Below, piece after piece: positions 1 through 9,134 of a DNA stretch of 61,579 nt. The position numbers and the translations under genes are program-made. The stretch covers positions 1 through 61,579 of the forward strand of contig JAFLRM010000015.1 of the NCBI GenBank assembly GCA_022511465.1, in the 5' to 3' direction. The notes under the pieces are model-generated. The model was not told where the DNA came from, made no database searches, and worked only from the letters and a program-made list of their open reading frames with translations. Every line of letters starts with the position of its first letter. Position 1 is the stretch's first letter. The stretch is from Acetatifactor sp. Lineage in GTDB: Bacteria; Bacillota; Clostridia; Lachnospirales; Lachnospiraceae.

Positions 1-53
1 ACCCCTGTTTCCGCCGTGAGAGGGCGGCGTCTTAACCGCTTGACCAATCAGCC
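1..53 (-). tRNA. tRNA-Glu (anticodon CTC), 3' part cut by the window edge
   Basis: Read on the minus strand, the 5' end GGCTGAT is followed by a normal D arm (GTC...GAC), a 5-bp anticodon stem CCGCC/GGCGG and the 7-base loop CTCTCAC, which puts CTC at positions 34-36. The D-arm and anticodon arm match the usual Firmicute tRNA-Glu pattern. The TPsiC arm and 3' acceptor lie outside the window. Confidence 0.9.
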
Positions 54-82
54 ATCTGTTCCTGCACCAGCAGTACTTGTCT

Positions 83-111
83 ATCATAATACATCTCCTA
101 AAAAAAAGCAA
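83..111 (-). promoter_or_regulatory. Promoter of the tRNA-Glu gene
   Basis: Minus-strand -35 TTGCTT (106-111) and -10 TATGAT (83-88) are separated by 17 bp; transcription would start about 20-25 nt before the tRNA 5' end at 53. The -35 overlaps an A/T hairpin (101-122, arms AAAAAAAG and CTTTTTTT) that could end transcription coming from polC. Confidence 0.5.
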
Positions 112-122
112 GCACTTTTTTT

Positions 123-298
123 AAAATTTTAGGATCACGACGAGGAGGGAGTAAGGGGGATGGCAAACTGCCGAGGCATGAAGCGTGGGGCTTTCTGTCA
201 GCCTTGTGTAGGTTGGTGCATTTTCTTACAGTGCAGAAATCCCCACGCCTCATGCCGTCCCTATCGTGTATTCCTACCACTCGTCCCTATCGTACGTC
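123..298. repeat. Non-coding region with a 16-bp inverted repeat and a 12-bp direct repeat
   Basis: No gene is visible between polC and the tRNA. Arms GGCATGAAGCGTGGGG (175-190) and CCCCACGCCTCATGCC (241-256) pair with one mismatch around a 50-nt loop. The 12-mer CGTCCCTATCGT occurs at 256-267 and again at 282-293. On the minus strand this would form a large stem-loop straight after the polC stop codon. Function unknown: it could be a terminator-like or structured RNA, or a remnant of a repeat element. Confidence 0.55.
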
Positions 299-3200
299 CT
301 ACACGAAATCAAACAAACTGATCTGGTTCGACTCCGGCAATTTCCCTAAGAGCCCCAGCGACCCCATCAGATCCGCGATCGTCTTGGAAACCTTGGTGCG
401 CTGGATAAAGTCCTCCTTGGACAAGAAAGGCCCATCCTTGGCGGCCTCCACGATCGCGTCCGCCGCCTTATCCCCCAGACCTTCAATACTGCTTAAAGAG
501 GGCATCAGTTTCCCATTCACAATCTGGAAGGAACGGGACTGTGCCGTAAATATATCGATGGGCTCAAACTCAAACCCCCTTGCGTACATCTCCTGCACTA
601 TCCTCATATCACTGTAGGCATCTTTTTCGCGGTTGCTAAGATCATCCATACGCTTTTTGTAATCCGCCATCACGCCTTCTAGGTGTGCCTGTCCCTGACA
701 CATGATCTCATAGGAAAAGGCTTTGGCTCTGATACTGAAAAATGCCCCATAGTAAGCCAGAGGATAGTGAATCTTGCAGTAGGCAATGCGCCACGCCATC
801 ATCACATAGGCCGCCGCGTGCGCCTTGGGGAACATATACTTGATCTTCTCGCAGGACCAGATATACCAGTCTGGCACGTTGTGTTCCTGCATGTCCGCTT
901 TCCACTCCGGCCACTTGTCGCACTTGCCCTTGGCCACCGTTCCCTTTCGGACGGCCTCCATGATCTTGAAGGACTTCTCCGACTCCACACCCATCTGGAT
1001 CAAATAGGTCATGATATCGTCCCTGGTGCAGATGGCGGTGGAAATGGTCGCCTTGCCCTCCTGGATCAAAGTCTGAGCGTTGCCAAGCCACACATCCGTG
1101 CCGTGGGCCAGCCCTGAAATGCGCACCAGATCGGAAAAGGCCTGTGGTTTCGCATCGATCACCATCTGCATGGCGAAGTCCGTGCCAAACTCCGGGATAC
1201 CCAGTGCACCCAGCTTTGTGCCGCTAATCTGATCCGGCGTGATGCCCAGGGCATCGGTATTTTGGAACAGGGACATGACATCTTTGCCGTCCAGAGGAAT
1301 GGTCAGCGGGTCCACACCGGTCAGATCCTGAAGCATGCGGATCATGGTGGGATCATCGTGCCCCAGAATGTCCAGCTTCAGCAGGTTGTGATCGATGGAG
1401 TGATAGTCAAAGTGGGTGGTGACGGTATCGGTCTCCATATCGTTGGCGGGATGCTGCACCGGGGTGAAGGAGTTGATATCCTGCCCCAGCGGAAGCACAA
1501 TGATACCGCCGGGATGCTGGCCGGTGTTCTTGCGGACGCCGGTGCACCCCAAGGAGATCCTCCCCACCTCGCTGTTTCGCTTGTGTACTTCACGGTTCTC
1601 GTAATATTTTTTCACATAACCAAAAGCCGTCTTGTCCGCTACCGTGCCGATGGTTCCCGCGCGGAAGGTCTGTCCTGCCCCGAAGATCACCTCCGTATAT
1701 TTGTGGGCCTTGGACTGATATTCGCCGGAGAAATTCAGGTCGATATCCGGCTCCTTGTCTCCCTTAAAGCCGAGGAATGTCTCAAAGGGAATGTCAAAAC
1801 CGTCCTTGTGCAGGGGCTCGCCACACACGGGGCACGTCTTGTCCGGCATGTCGATACCGGCCTTGCCCGCGTAAGCCTTCACCTCGTCGCTGTCAAAATC
1901 CACATAGTGGCACTTGCAGCAATAATAGTGGGGACTTAAGGGGTTCACCTCCGTGATCCCCGACATGGTGGCCACAAAGGAACTTCCCACGGAGCCTCTG
2001 GACCCCACCAGATAGCCGTCCTCCACAGACTTCCACACCAGTTTCTGGGCGATGATATACATCACGGCAAAACCGTTGGAGATGATGGAATTAAGCTCTC
2101 TTTTCAGCCGATCCTCCACAATCTGCGGCAGGTTTGGTCCGTATATCTCATGTGCCTTCCTGTAACAGATGTCCGTCAACGTCTTGTCGCTGTCCGGTAT
2201 GACCGGCGCACACTTGTCCGGCCGCACGGGGGCGATCGTCTCAATCATGTCCGCGATCAGGTTGGTGTTAGTTATGACTACCTCTCTCGCTTTGTCGCTT
2301 CCCAGATAGGCGAACTCCTCCAGCATCTCCTCCGTGGTGTGCAGATACAGGGGCGCCTGCTTGTCCGCATCCTCAAATCCTCGTCCGTCCATGATAATGC
2401 GACGGTAGATCTCGTCTTCCGGATCCAGAAAGTGAACGTCACAGGTGGCCACCACCGGCTTGTGGAATTGCTCTCCCAGCTCCACCACTTTCCGGTTTAT
2501 ATTCTGAATATCCTCCAAAGAGTTGATACTCCTCACCCTGTCCGAGGCGATCATAAACTGGTTATTACCGCAGGGCTGTATCTCTAAATAGTCGTAAAAT
2601 TTCACCAGTCTCGCGATCTGTGCATCACTCTGACCGTCCAAAAGGGCCTGATAGAGCTCCCCTGCCTCACAGGCGCTGCCAAGGATCAATCCTTCTCTGT
2701 ATTTCATCATCAGACTCTTGGGAATCTTGGGCCGCCTGTTAAAATAGGTCAGATGGGATTCCGACACCAGACGATACAGGTTGATACGCCCCATGTCATT
2801 TTTGGCTAAGATGATCGCATGGTAGGAGGGCATCTTTGCGATCGCCGCCGCACTGGACTCCCCTAAGGCATTGATCTGCGCCAGCGTGTGAACGTCCCGC
2901 TCCTTCATCATATTGATAAAGCGCACAAAAATTTGCGCGGTACACTCCGCGTCGTCCACCGCCCGATGGTGATTCTCCAGTGAAATCCCCAGCGTCTTGG
3001 CCACCGCATCCAGCGTGTGTTTTGACTGATTCGGAAGAAGCACTCTTGCGATTCCAACTGTGTCCACATAAGTGAACACATCGGAAAGTTCCTGGCGGCG
3101 ACAATTTTCCATGATAAAGCTCATGTCAAAACCCGCATTGTGGGCCACCATGACACATCCCTCGCTAAAGGCGAGAAACCGTGGCAGAATTTCCTCAATG

Positions 3201-4957
3201 CGAGGTGCATCTATGACCATATCGTCACTGATGCCGGTCAGCTTTTCAATCTCAAAAGGGATAGGCACTTCCGGATTGACAAAGGCAGAAAAGCGATCCA
3301 CGATCTCACCGCCCGACACTTTCACCGCCCCAATCTCGATAATGCGGTTATTAACCGGCGAGAAACCGGTGGTCTCTATGTCAAATACCACAAAGTTCTG
3401 CTGAAGATCCTGACCCTTATCCCCGGTGACGATCTCCTTTAAGTCATCCACCAGATAAGCCTCCACGCCGTAGATGATCTTGAAGAAATCCTGTTTGTCA
3501 GGATTATCATCCCCTGCTTCTTTGCGTCTTCCCTTCTCCTCCTTCCACAGATCATCCCATACATGATTTGCATCGGTAAAGCTCTGCACGACTCCGTGGT
3601 CAGTGATGGCAACGGCCCGATGCCCCCACTTGTAGGCACGCTTCACAATATCTCTCACCTCAGAGACTCCATCCATCTCGCTCATCTTGGTATGACAGTG
3701 AAGCTCCACCCTCTTGTGGGGCGCCGTATCTTTCCGACCTGTGGTAAAGTCCGGAATCTTCTTGATGCCTGCAAGTGACCCTATGGTCAGTTCATGGTCA
3801 AACTTGTCCATCATACAGATACCTTTAACTTTGATAAAGACACCTGTTTTCAGTTCCCCCGTCAACTCTTTCACCTGATCGTTTCGGACAAAAAGCTTTA
3901 CCGTCATAGTGTCCGTAAAGTCCGTCATGTCAAAAATAACAATTGTTTTTTCATTTTTGAGTTCCCTCTGATCCAGCTTTAAGACCTTACCGCGGATGAC
4001 CACCTCTCCCATCTCACCGATGAGTTCCTCGATCTTCATGGCCTCCTCCTCAAAGTCCCTGCCGTAGATCACATCCGGATCGTCCGAGCGCTTTAAGGCG
4101 CCGCGGCCAAATTCGCCGCCGCGCTTGAAATCTCCCCTTTTGAAATCACCCTTCTTAAATTCTCCTCGCTTGTACTCCGTCTCTCCCTGAAAGCTTCTGG
4201 TGGTTCCGGGGACAGGTGCATTCGCCGCATCATCTTCCACTTTGGGTGCTGCACCCTGTCCGCTTTTCTGATCAGGAATCTTTTTCACACTCTCTGCACT
4301 TTTCGCGGCAGTATCAGAGTTCACATTGGACGATATATTATCTCCAAGATCCGCTTCTCCTCCGGATCCATCGCTGCCCTTGACACGGCTGTAAATCTCC
4401 TCCACCTTCATCTGGATCCGCAGCGCATCGTCCTCCTCGTACTTGCCGGTCTTGGCCTCCTTGTAGGCCACCTGAACTGACACTGGGAAACCGCAGCGTT
4501 CCACCAAAACCTTTTCCAACACTCTGATAAGCTCGCTCTCCTTGCTGCGTATAAGCACCGAGTCCTCCACGGTCAAAAGCACCTGATCCGTCCCCGGATA
4601 GGTGATGTCTGCCGTGCGAAAAGCATTGTACTCAATATGGCTGTAATCCTTAAGCTCCACCAAAATGCTCTCTCTGTAGGCATCCATCAGTTTCTCAGGC
4701 GTATACTGGGAGGAGAGCTCAAACCGCTCGTAAATCTTTACCGTCAGATTCGCTTCCGGGAAGAGCTGTTTTTTGATCTCCCTCTCCGCCGTCCAGATAT
4801 CCTCTTTCAGGATCAGTCTGGTGCTGAAAATATAAACGCGCAAAAAATCTTTCCGCTTGGTCGCAGAGACCTTCTCCACCTGTGTCTGCTCCAGAATATC
4901 ATGGGTGGACTGATTCAGTTTTAGCGTCGGGAATACTTCAAAAAAAGGTTTTGCCAT
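299..4957 (-). CDS. polC: DNA polymerase III alpha subunit, PolC type
   Basis: Replicative DNA polymerase of low-GC Gram-positives with built-in proofreading (1552 aa). Domains in order: N-terminal domain (about 1-190); a long polar linker (about 195-300) ending in GDFKRG-type basic repeats; OB fold (about 320-400); PHP domain starting with HCHTKMSEMDG near 420; a DnaQ-like 3'-5' exonuclease inserted in it (DIETTG near 527); then the polymerase palm with PDIDLNFSG near 1070 and a C-terminal part including helix-hairpin-helix sequence. Length is somewhat above the usual 1430-1450 aa because of the linker. It follows ispG by 32 bp, the same order as in many Clostridia. Only weak Shine-Dalgarno (GGAG, 13 nt before ATG). 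Confidence 0.98.
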   Translation of the reverse strand: MAKPFFEVFPTLKLNQSTHDILEQTQVEKVSATKRKDFLRVYIFSTRLILKEDIWTAEREIKKQLFPEANLTVKIYERFELSSQYTPEKLMDAYRESILVELKDYSHIEYNAFRTADITYPGTDQVLLTVEDSVLIRSKESELIRVLEKVLVERCGFPVSVQVAYKEAKTGKYEEDDALRIQMKVEEIYSRVKGSDGSGGEADLGDNISSNVNSDTAAKSAESVKKIPDQKSGQGAAPKVEDDAANAPVPGTTRSFQGETEYKRGEFKKGDFKRGDFKRGGEFGRGALKRSDDPDVIYGRDFEEEAMKIEELIGEMGEVVIRGKVLKLDQRELKNEKTIVIFDMTDFTDTMTVKLFVRNDQVKELTGELKTGVFIKVKGICMMDKFDHELTIGSLAGIKKIPDFTTGRKDTAPHKRVELHCHTKMSEMDGVSEVRDIVKRAYKWGHRAVAITDHGVVQSFTDANHVWDDLWKEEKGRRKEAGDDNPDKQDFFKIIYGVEAYLVDDLKEIVTGDKGQDLQQNFVVFDIETTGFSPVNNRIIEIGAVKVSGGEIVDRFSAFVNPEVPIPFEIEKLTGISDDMVIDAPRIEEILPRFLAFSEGCVMVAHNAGFDMSFIMENCRRQELSDVFTYVDTVGIARVLLPNQSKHTLDAVAKTLGISLENHHRAVDDAECTAQIFVRFINMMKERDVHTLAQINALGESSAAAIAKMPSYHAIILAKNDMGRINLYRLVSESHLTYFNRRPKIPKSLMMKYREGLILGSACEAGELYQALLDGQSDAQIARLVKFYDYLEIQPCGNNQFMIASDRVRSINSLEDIQNINRKVVELGEQFHKPVVATCDVHFLDPEDEIYRRIIMDGRGFEDADKQAPLYLHTTEEMLEEFAYLGSDKAREVVITNTNLIADMIETIAPVRPDKCAPVIPDSDKTLTDICYRKAHEIYGPNLPQIVEDRLKRELNSIISNGFAVMYIIAQKLVWKSVEDGYLVGSRGSVGSSFVATMSGITEVNPLSPHYYCCKCHYVDFDSDEVKAYAGKAGIDMPDKTCPVCGEPLHKDGFDIPFETFLGFKGDKEPDIDLNFSGEYQSKAHKYTEVIFGAGQTFRAGTIGTVADKTAFGYVKKYYENREVHKRNSEVGRISLGCTGVRKNTGQHPGGIIVLPLGQDINSFTPVQHPANDMETDTVTTHFDYHSIDHNLLKLDILGHDDPTMIRMLQDLTGVDPLTIPLDGKDVMSLFQNTDALGITPDQISGTKLGALGIPEFGTDFAMQMVIDAKPQAFSDLVRISGLAHGTDVWLGNAQTLIQEGKATISTAICTRDDIMTYLIQMGVESEKSFKIMEAVRKGTVAKGKCDKWPEWKADMQEHNVPDWYIWSCEKIKYMFPKAHAAAYVMMAWRIAYCKIHYPLAYYGAFFSIRAKAFSYEIMCQGQAHLEGVMADYKKRMDDLSNREKDAYSDMRIVQEMYARGFEFEPIDIFTAQSRSFQIVNGKLMPSLSSIEGLGDKAADAIVEAAKDGPFLSKEDFIQRTKVSKTIADLMGSLGLLGKLPESNQISLFDFV

Positions 4958-4989
4958 TTATATGCTTTAACTCCATTAAATAACTATTG

Positions 4990-6105
4990 TTATTGTTCTG
5001 TATTATTCCAATGCTCCAATTCTTCTTTCAAGGCATTCAAAAGCTCACTCTCCGGCATCTTTCGGACAATCTCACCCTTTTTGATCAACAGTCCCTCCCC
5101 GATGCCTCCGGCCACACCCAGGTCGGCTTCCTTTGCCTCTCCCGGCCCGTTGACTGCGCAGCCCATGACAGCTACCTTGATATCTAACGGATAGTCGGCC
5201 ACCAGCTTTTCTACCTGAGACGCCAGCCCGATCAGATCTATCTGGGTTCTGCCGCAGGTGGGGCAGGACACAACCTCTATTCCACCCTTTCTAAGTCCCA
5301 GTGTACGCAGGATCAGTTTCGCAGACTTGATCTCCTCCACGGGATTGCCTGTCAGGGATACACGGATAGTATCACCGATTCCCTGATGCAGGATCAGTCC
5401 CAGTCCGATGGCAGATTTGATGTTGCCGCTCTGAACTGTGCCTGACTCCGTGATGCCCACATGCAGAGGGTACACCGTCTTACCCGCGAGCAGTTCGTGA
5501 GCTTTTACACACATGAGCACGTCGGAGGATTTAATGCTGATGACCAGATTGTCGTAGCCCAGATCCTCAATGATATGCACCTTGTCCAGGGCACTCTCCA
5601 CGATCCCCTCAGCTGTGACACCGCCGTACTTTTCCAGAAGATGCTTCTCCAGCGAGCCGCTGTTTACCCCTACGCGGATAGGAATGTTCCGCTCCTTGGC
5701 CACATCCACCACTGCTTTCACCCTGTCTTCACTCCCAATGTTGCCCGGATTGATGCGGATCTTGTCCGCACCATTCTCCATGGCCGCAATGGCCATTTTG
5801 TAGTCAAAGTGGATATCTGCCACCAGCGGAATATGTATCTGCTTTTTAATCTCCCCGATGGCCCTCGCGGCCTCGGGGGTGGGTACTGTGCAGCGGATGA
5901 TCTCACAGCCCGCCCGCTCCAGCTCCAGAATCTGTGCTACGGTAGCCGCCACATCCTCGGTCCTGGTGTTGGTCATGGACTGGATCAAAATAGGGTTGCC
6001 TCCCCCGATCACCCGATTCCCGATGTGAACAACCTTGGTGTGAAGCCGATAGGTATTATCCATGCTTATTGTATCCGTATAAATTGTCGCGTTTTGATTA
6101 CCCAT
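4990..6105 (-). CDS. ispG: 4-hydroxy-3-methylbut-2-enyl diphosphate synthase
   Basis: Converts methylerythritol cyclodiphosphate to HMBPP, the penultimate step of the MEP isoprenoid pathway, using a 4Fe-4S cluster. The 371-aa protein has the N-terminal TIM-barrel and the C-terminal iron-sulfur domain with SCPTCGRT (about residue 280) and GCAVNGPGE (about 315), which supply the three cysteines and the glutamate ligand. ATG is preceded by AAAGGAG at 6 nt. The gene sits 17 bp after the histidine phosphatase and 32 bp before polC. In related genomes dxr and rseP usually lie upstream; they are absent here. Confidence 0.97.
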   Translation of the reverse strand: MGNQNATIYTDTISMDNTYRLHTKVVHIGNRVIGGGNPILIQSMTNTRTEDVAATVAQILELERAGCEIIRCTVPTPEAARAIGEIKKQIHIPLVADIHFDYKMAIAAMENGADKIRINPGNIGSEDRVKAVVDVAKERNIPIRVGVNSGSLEKHLLEKYGGVTAEGIVESALDKVHIIEDLGYDNLVISIKSSDVLMCVKAHELLAGKTVYPLHVGITESGTVQSGNIKSAIGLGLILHQGIGDTIRVSLTGNPVEEIKSAKLILRTLGLRKGGIEVVSCPTCGRTQIDLIGLASQVEKLVADYPLDIKVAVMGCAVNGPGEAKEADLGVAGGIGEGLLIKKGEIVRKMPESELLNALKEELEHWNNTEQ

Positions 6106-6122
6106 AGGGCGCTCCTTTCCTC

Positions 6123-6653
6123 TTAGACCTCATACTCTTTCAGCTTTGCATTTTCCATGTTCCAGTGAAAAAATTCCTCGTTGGTCACATCCTGAAAATA
6201 GGTGTTGATCACTCTGCACACACCGCCGTGGCAGATCAATAGGACATTTTTATCACAATACTTCTCCCTGATCTCATCAATCAGCGGATAAACCCGGGCT
6301 GCCACCATCATCATGGATTCTCCGCCAGGGTATCTGTAAGCAAATTTCTTCTTGTTTTCCAGGAATCCTTCGTCCTTCCCGCTCACGCCCTCAAAGCGTC
6401 CGTAGTCCTGCTCGATCAGTCTGTCATCCACTGTCACAGGGATCCCTGTCTTTTCGGAGACGACCTCGCTGGTCTTAAGTGCCCGTTTTAAGGGAGAGGA
6501 GATGATTTGGGCAATATTGTACTGTTTGACCTCCTGTGCCAGCAGATGTGCCTGCTCGATTCCCCGCTCAGTCAGTTCCAGATCAGTCCTTCCACAGACT
6601 CGAAACTCTCTATTCCATACGGTCTCCCCGTGGCGCGCTATATAAATTTTCAT
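6123..6653 (-). CDS. Histidine phosphatase family protein (phosphoglycerate mutase-like)
   Basis: 176 aa. The phosphohistidine motif RHGETVWN lies at the N-terminus, followed by SPLKRALKT and the second catalytic histidine in CHGG. These are the hallmarks of the cofactor-dependent PGM/alpha-ribazole phosphatase branch; the substrate cannot be told from sequence. The start at 6653 has AAGGAG 5 nt upstream. A longer reading frame to 6695 would run back into the repeat hairpin of the neighbouring cassette and is not favoured. Co-directional with ispG (17 bp). Confidence 0.9.
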   Translation of the reverse strand: MKIYIARHGETVWNREFRVCGRTDLELTERGIEQAHLLAQEVKQYNIAQIISSPLKRALKTSEVVSEKTGIPVTVDDRLIEQDYGRFEGVSGKDEGFLENKKKFAYRYPGGESMMMVAARVYPLIDEIREKYCDKNVLLICHGGVCRVINTYFQDVTNEEFFHWNMENAKLKEYEV

Positions 6654-6675
6654 GGGTGCTCCTTGTTGTTTATTT

Positions 6676-6718
6676 AAAAGGTGTAAAGCTTTCATAATTT
6701 AACAAAACTCTACACCTT
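6676..6718 (-). terminator. Terminator of cassette A (GGTGTAAAG repeat)
   Basis: On the minus strand AAGGTGTAGAG and CTTTACACCTT form an 11-bp stem with one mismatch around a 19-nt loop, followed by a T-rich tail. The sequence is closely related to the terminator at 10706-10748, and its core GGTGTAAAGC recurs at the promoter end of both cassettes. Confidence 0.7.
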
Positions 6719-6750
6719 ATTTTAATATGATGATTTATGTAATTATACTG

Positions 6751-7227
6751 TCACTTTGCTGATTCAAGCCATTTTCTATTTTCTACACTTGTTCCCCATG
6801 CGTCAAGAGCCAACTTATAAGTATCAGACACTTTGATATTGACTTCTTGCAACTCTTTTCGCAACTCAATCTGCCCCGACCTTAATACCGATACTTGAGA
6901 ACTGAGATTGGCAAGTCTACGGTCCATCCTGTCAAGTCTGCTATCCATATTATCGAGTCTATGTTCTACATTCTCAAATCGGTTTTCTATATTCTCAAGT
7001 CGGTTTTCTACATTATCAAGCCTGTTTTCTACATTATCAAGTCGGTTTTCTATATTATCAAGTCGGTTTTCTACATTATCAAGTCGGTTTTCTATATTAT
7101 CAAGTCGGTTTTCTATATTATCAAGTCGGTTTTCTATATTATCAAGCCTGCTGTTTACCGTTTTCATATCTGATCCAAGGTTAGTTACCTTATCTAAGAT
7201 CAGGTTAAGTATCGCATTATCTGTCAT
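6751..7227 (-). CDS. Orphan coiled-coil protein made of heptad repeats (cassette A)
   Basis: 158 aa, family not recognised. Residues about 28-112 are twelve consecutive heptads of the form RLDNIEN, the first nine almost identical, giving a long parallel-type coiled coil with Leu/Ile/Val at the core positions. At DNA level this is a 21-bp tandem repeat, so copy number may vary by slippage. No signal peptide or membrane segment. The gene has its own promoter (TTTACA-N17-TAACAT) and terminator and a Shine-Dalgarno AAGGAAGG. Such simple coiled coils occur in phages and small cassettes, but no function can be assigned. Confidence 0.75.
   Translation of the reverse strand: MTDNAILNLILDKVTNLGSDMKTVNSRLDNIENRLDNIENRLDNIENRLDNVENRLDNIENRLDNVENRLDNVENRLENIENRFENVEHRLDNMDSRLDRMDRRLANLSSQVSVLRSGQIELRKELQEVNIKVSDTYKLALDAWGTSVENRKWLESAK
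6955..7160. repeat. 21-bp tandem repeat inside the coiled-coil gene
   Basis: Around ten head-to-tail copies of a 21-bp unit (core TTATCAAGTCGGTTTTCTA), in frame with the heptads, with most differences at the third base of the Ile/Val codon. The units nearest the 3' end of the gene are more diverged. Confidence 0.9.
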
Positions 7228-7249
7228 GTTGACACCTTCCTTTCTAAAT

Positions 7250-7280
7250 ATGTTACCATAGTTGATTTAAAGTGTAAAGC
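7250..7280 (-). promoter_or_regulatory. Promoter end of cassette A
   Basis: Minus-strand -35 TTTACA (7273-7278), 17-bp spacer, -10 TAACAT (7250-7255). The -35 lies inside AGTGTAAAGC (7271-7280), a one-mismatch copy of the cassette repeat. This has the same layout as the promoter of cassette B at 11005-11035. Confidence 0.65.
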
Positions 7281-7352
7281 TTTATAAAATTTCACTATAT
7301 ACTATCTAAATTCTTCCGCATATTTTCCCCTTGCTCTCGCCATACTGATAGC

Positions 7353-7913
7353 ATGAGACATCGTATTTCGGCAATTAACCTGGAAAATTGCATTGTTCTC
7401 TTTTTCGTGGCCGCCTTTGTGGGGTATCTGTGGGAGGTTCTTCTGTTTTTTCTGGCAGAGGGGCAATTTTATAATCGGGGTTTTTTCTATGGACCCTGGC
7501 TGCCCGTGTATGGCACGGGTGCCGTGCTGATCTTCCTTACCCTCTACCCTCAGAGAAAGCAGCCCATAAGATGCTTTTTCCTCTCCTCCATCATTGGGGC
7601 GGCAGTGGAATTCTTCACCGGGAAGTTGCTGCACACGCTCTTCTGCCGCCGCTACTGGAATTATACGGGAGAGTTTATGCACATCGGAGGCTATGTCTGC
7701 ATGTATTCCGTCCTGGGGTTCGCTCTGGCAGGCTCCCTATTTGTCTGCGTTGCAGCGCCTTTTTTACTCTCCCGCTGGGAACGTCTGCCCCGCCGGATAC
7801 GCCGGACCATTCTGGCGGTCATTCTCTTTTTCTTCCTGATAGACACGACCGTCTCGCTTTTCTTCCCCAACGAGGGATCCGGAATTGCCGTTCCCGCGGC
7901 GCTCACAGGCTAG
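7353..7913 (+). CDS. Integral membrane protein, CmpB-type putative ABC permease family
   Basis: 186 aa with about five hydrophobic segments (for example residues 12-33, 47-64, 76-90, 105-135, 148-165). The motifs GYLWEVLLFF near the start, FFYGPWLPVYGTGAV, and the middle HIGGYVCMYSVLGFALAG match the family annotated as putative ABC-transporter permease (PF06541), which is common in Lachnospiraceae and has no known substrate. No convincing ribosome binding site precedes the ATG. Its stop overlaps that of dprA tail-to-tail by 11 bp. Confidence 0.8.
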   Translation: MRHRISAINLENCIVLFFVAAFVGYLWEVLLFFLAEGQFYNRGFFYGPWLPVYGTGAVLIFLTLYPQRKQPIRCFFLSSIIGAAVEFFTGKLLHTLFCRRYWNYTGEFMHIGGYVCMYSVLGFALAGSLFVCVAAPFLLSRWERLPRRIRRTILAVILFFFLIDTTVSLFFPNEGSGIAVPAALTG

Positions 7914-9099
7914 CGATCTGAAAATGCCCCGGACTCACCTGAACGGCCAGCTTCAACACACACAGTTGCATCAGCCACAGGGAGAGTTTGCGCTGGTCAC
8001 ATTCGCCGGAAATTTTCCCGCATATCTGCTCCAACGACTGAGGATACATATCCAATGCTCCATAGACCAACTTAAGCTCTGGGGAAAGCTCCGACAAAGG
8101 TTTCCGCATCTTGCCGGTACTCCGCTTTCCCCTGCTCCCTCTCCCCCGCCTTTTTCCGGATACCTCTTTGAGAGTCATTTTTCCCACAAACTGTTCCTCC
8201 ATCTCCCGCAAGAACTCCTCCGGTGAGAGAAAAACGCCCGCTCCCTGCTTTAACAGCTTATTACAGCCATCACTCAGGCGGTCCGTCACACGTCCCGGCA
8301 CTACATAGACCTCTTTTCCCTGCTCCAATGCCATGTCCACCGTGATCAGCGTGCCACTCTTCTGTCTGGCCTCAACGACCACCAAGGCATCCGCCAGTCC
8401 GCTGACAATACGGTTTCTGGGCGGAAAATTCTGCGCGACGGGCGGCATTCCCGGCGGATATTCGGACAGGACTCCGCCGTCCCTCAAAAGCCTTTCATAC
8501 AACTGCCTGTTCTGCTTCGGATAGCAGATGTCCACACCACAGCCCAACACACCAAAAGAAATCCCGCCTGCTGCCAGTGCCTCCAACTGACTGATGCCAT
8601 CGATTCCTCTGGCCATTCCGCTGATGACGGAGACACCTCTTTTTCCAAGCTCCCGCCCCAGTTCTGCCGCCACATACCTGCCATACTCCGAACAGTCCCG
8701 CGCCCCGATGACCGCCACTGCCAATCGTTCTTCCTCCGGAAGCTTGCCACGGTAAAAGAGTCCGTAAGGAGCGTCCGGAATCTCCCGAAGTCGCCCAGGA
8801 TAATTCTCATCGCCGGGATGCAAAAAGCCGATCCCTTGTCCTAACAGTTCTTGATATTCCCGCTCTGGGGAAGAACCCTGGCGGCTGCGCGACAATGTCT
8901 CCATCTGTCTGATATTCAAAAGCGGGCGCAGTTCCTCCTCCCCCGCGCGATATATGTTCTCCGAGCTGCCAAAATACTCCAAAAGCTTTGTTACGGTATG
9001 GTTTCCTACTCCCGGAAGGCTGCACAGCCAACAAGTGTACGCATGCTCCGCCTCATTCGCCCCCCCATCCGGAAATATTCTCTCCTTCCCTTTTTCCAT
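7903..9099 (-). CDS. dprA: DNA processing protein DprA
   Basis: Loads RecA on incoming single-stranded DNA during transformation. 398 aa. An N-terminal helix-hairpin-helix-like part (LPGVGNHTVTKLL) precedes the Rossmann-type core, with GARDCSEYG near 132, GMARGID near 161 and GCGVDICYP after it. The C-terminal part after about 290 has a winged-helix character. The start at 9099 is chosen because AAAGGAG sits 5 nt upstream; an earlier in-frame codon at 9144 would overlap comM. The gene is 35 bp after comM, the usual comM/dprA pairing. Confidence 0.96.
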   Translation of the reverse strand: MEKGKERIFPDGGANEAEHAYTCWLCSLPGVGNHTVTKLLEYFGSSENIYRAGEEELRPLLNIRQMETLSRSRQGSSPEREYQELLGQGIGFLHPGDENYPGRLREIPDAPYGLFYRGKLPEEERLAVAVIGARDCSEYGRYVAAELGRELGKRGVSVISGMARGIDGISQLEALAAGGISFGVLGCGVDICYPKQNRQLYERLLRDGGVLSEYPPGMPPVAQNFPPRNRIVSGLADALVVVEARQKSGTLITVDMALEQGKEVYVVPGRVTDRLSDGCNKLLKQGAGVFLSPEEFLREMEEQFVGKMTLKEVSGKRRGRGSRGKRSTGKMRKPLSELSPELKLVYGALDMYPQSLEQICGKISGECDQRKLSLWLMQLCVLKLAVQVSPGHFQIASL

Positions 9100-9134
9100 T
9101 CTTTCTCCTTTCTCTATCACTCCACGAACTTCAC

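Noticed and set aside
6955..7160. Possible CRISPR array
   Set aside because: Repeats of 21 bp are contiguous with no spacers and encode protein heptads.
6895..7261. Two plus-strand repetitive frames opposite the coiled-coil gene
   Set aside because: They arise because a 21-bp repeat keeps all frames open; the minus frame has the promoter, ribosome binding site and heptad pattern.
7302..7682. 126-aa minus-strand open frame
   Set aside because: Opposite to the CmpB-type membrane protein gene, whose hydrophobic pattern and family motifs mark the plus strand as coding.
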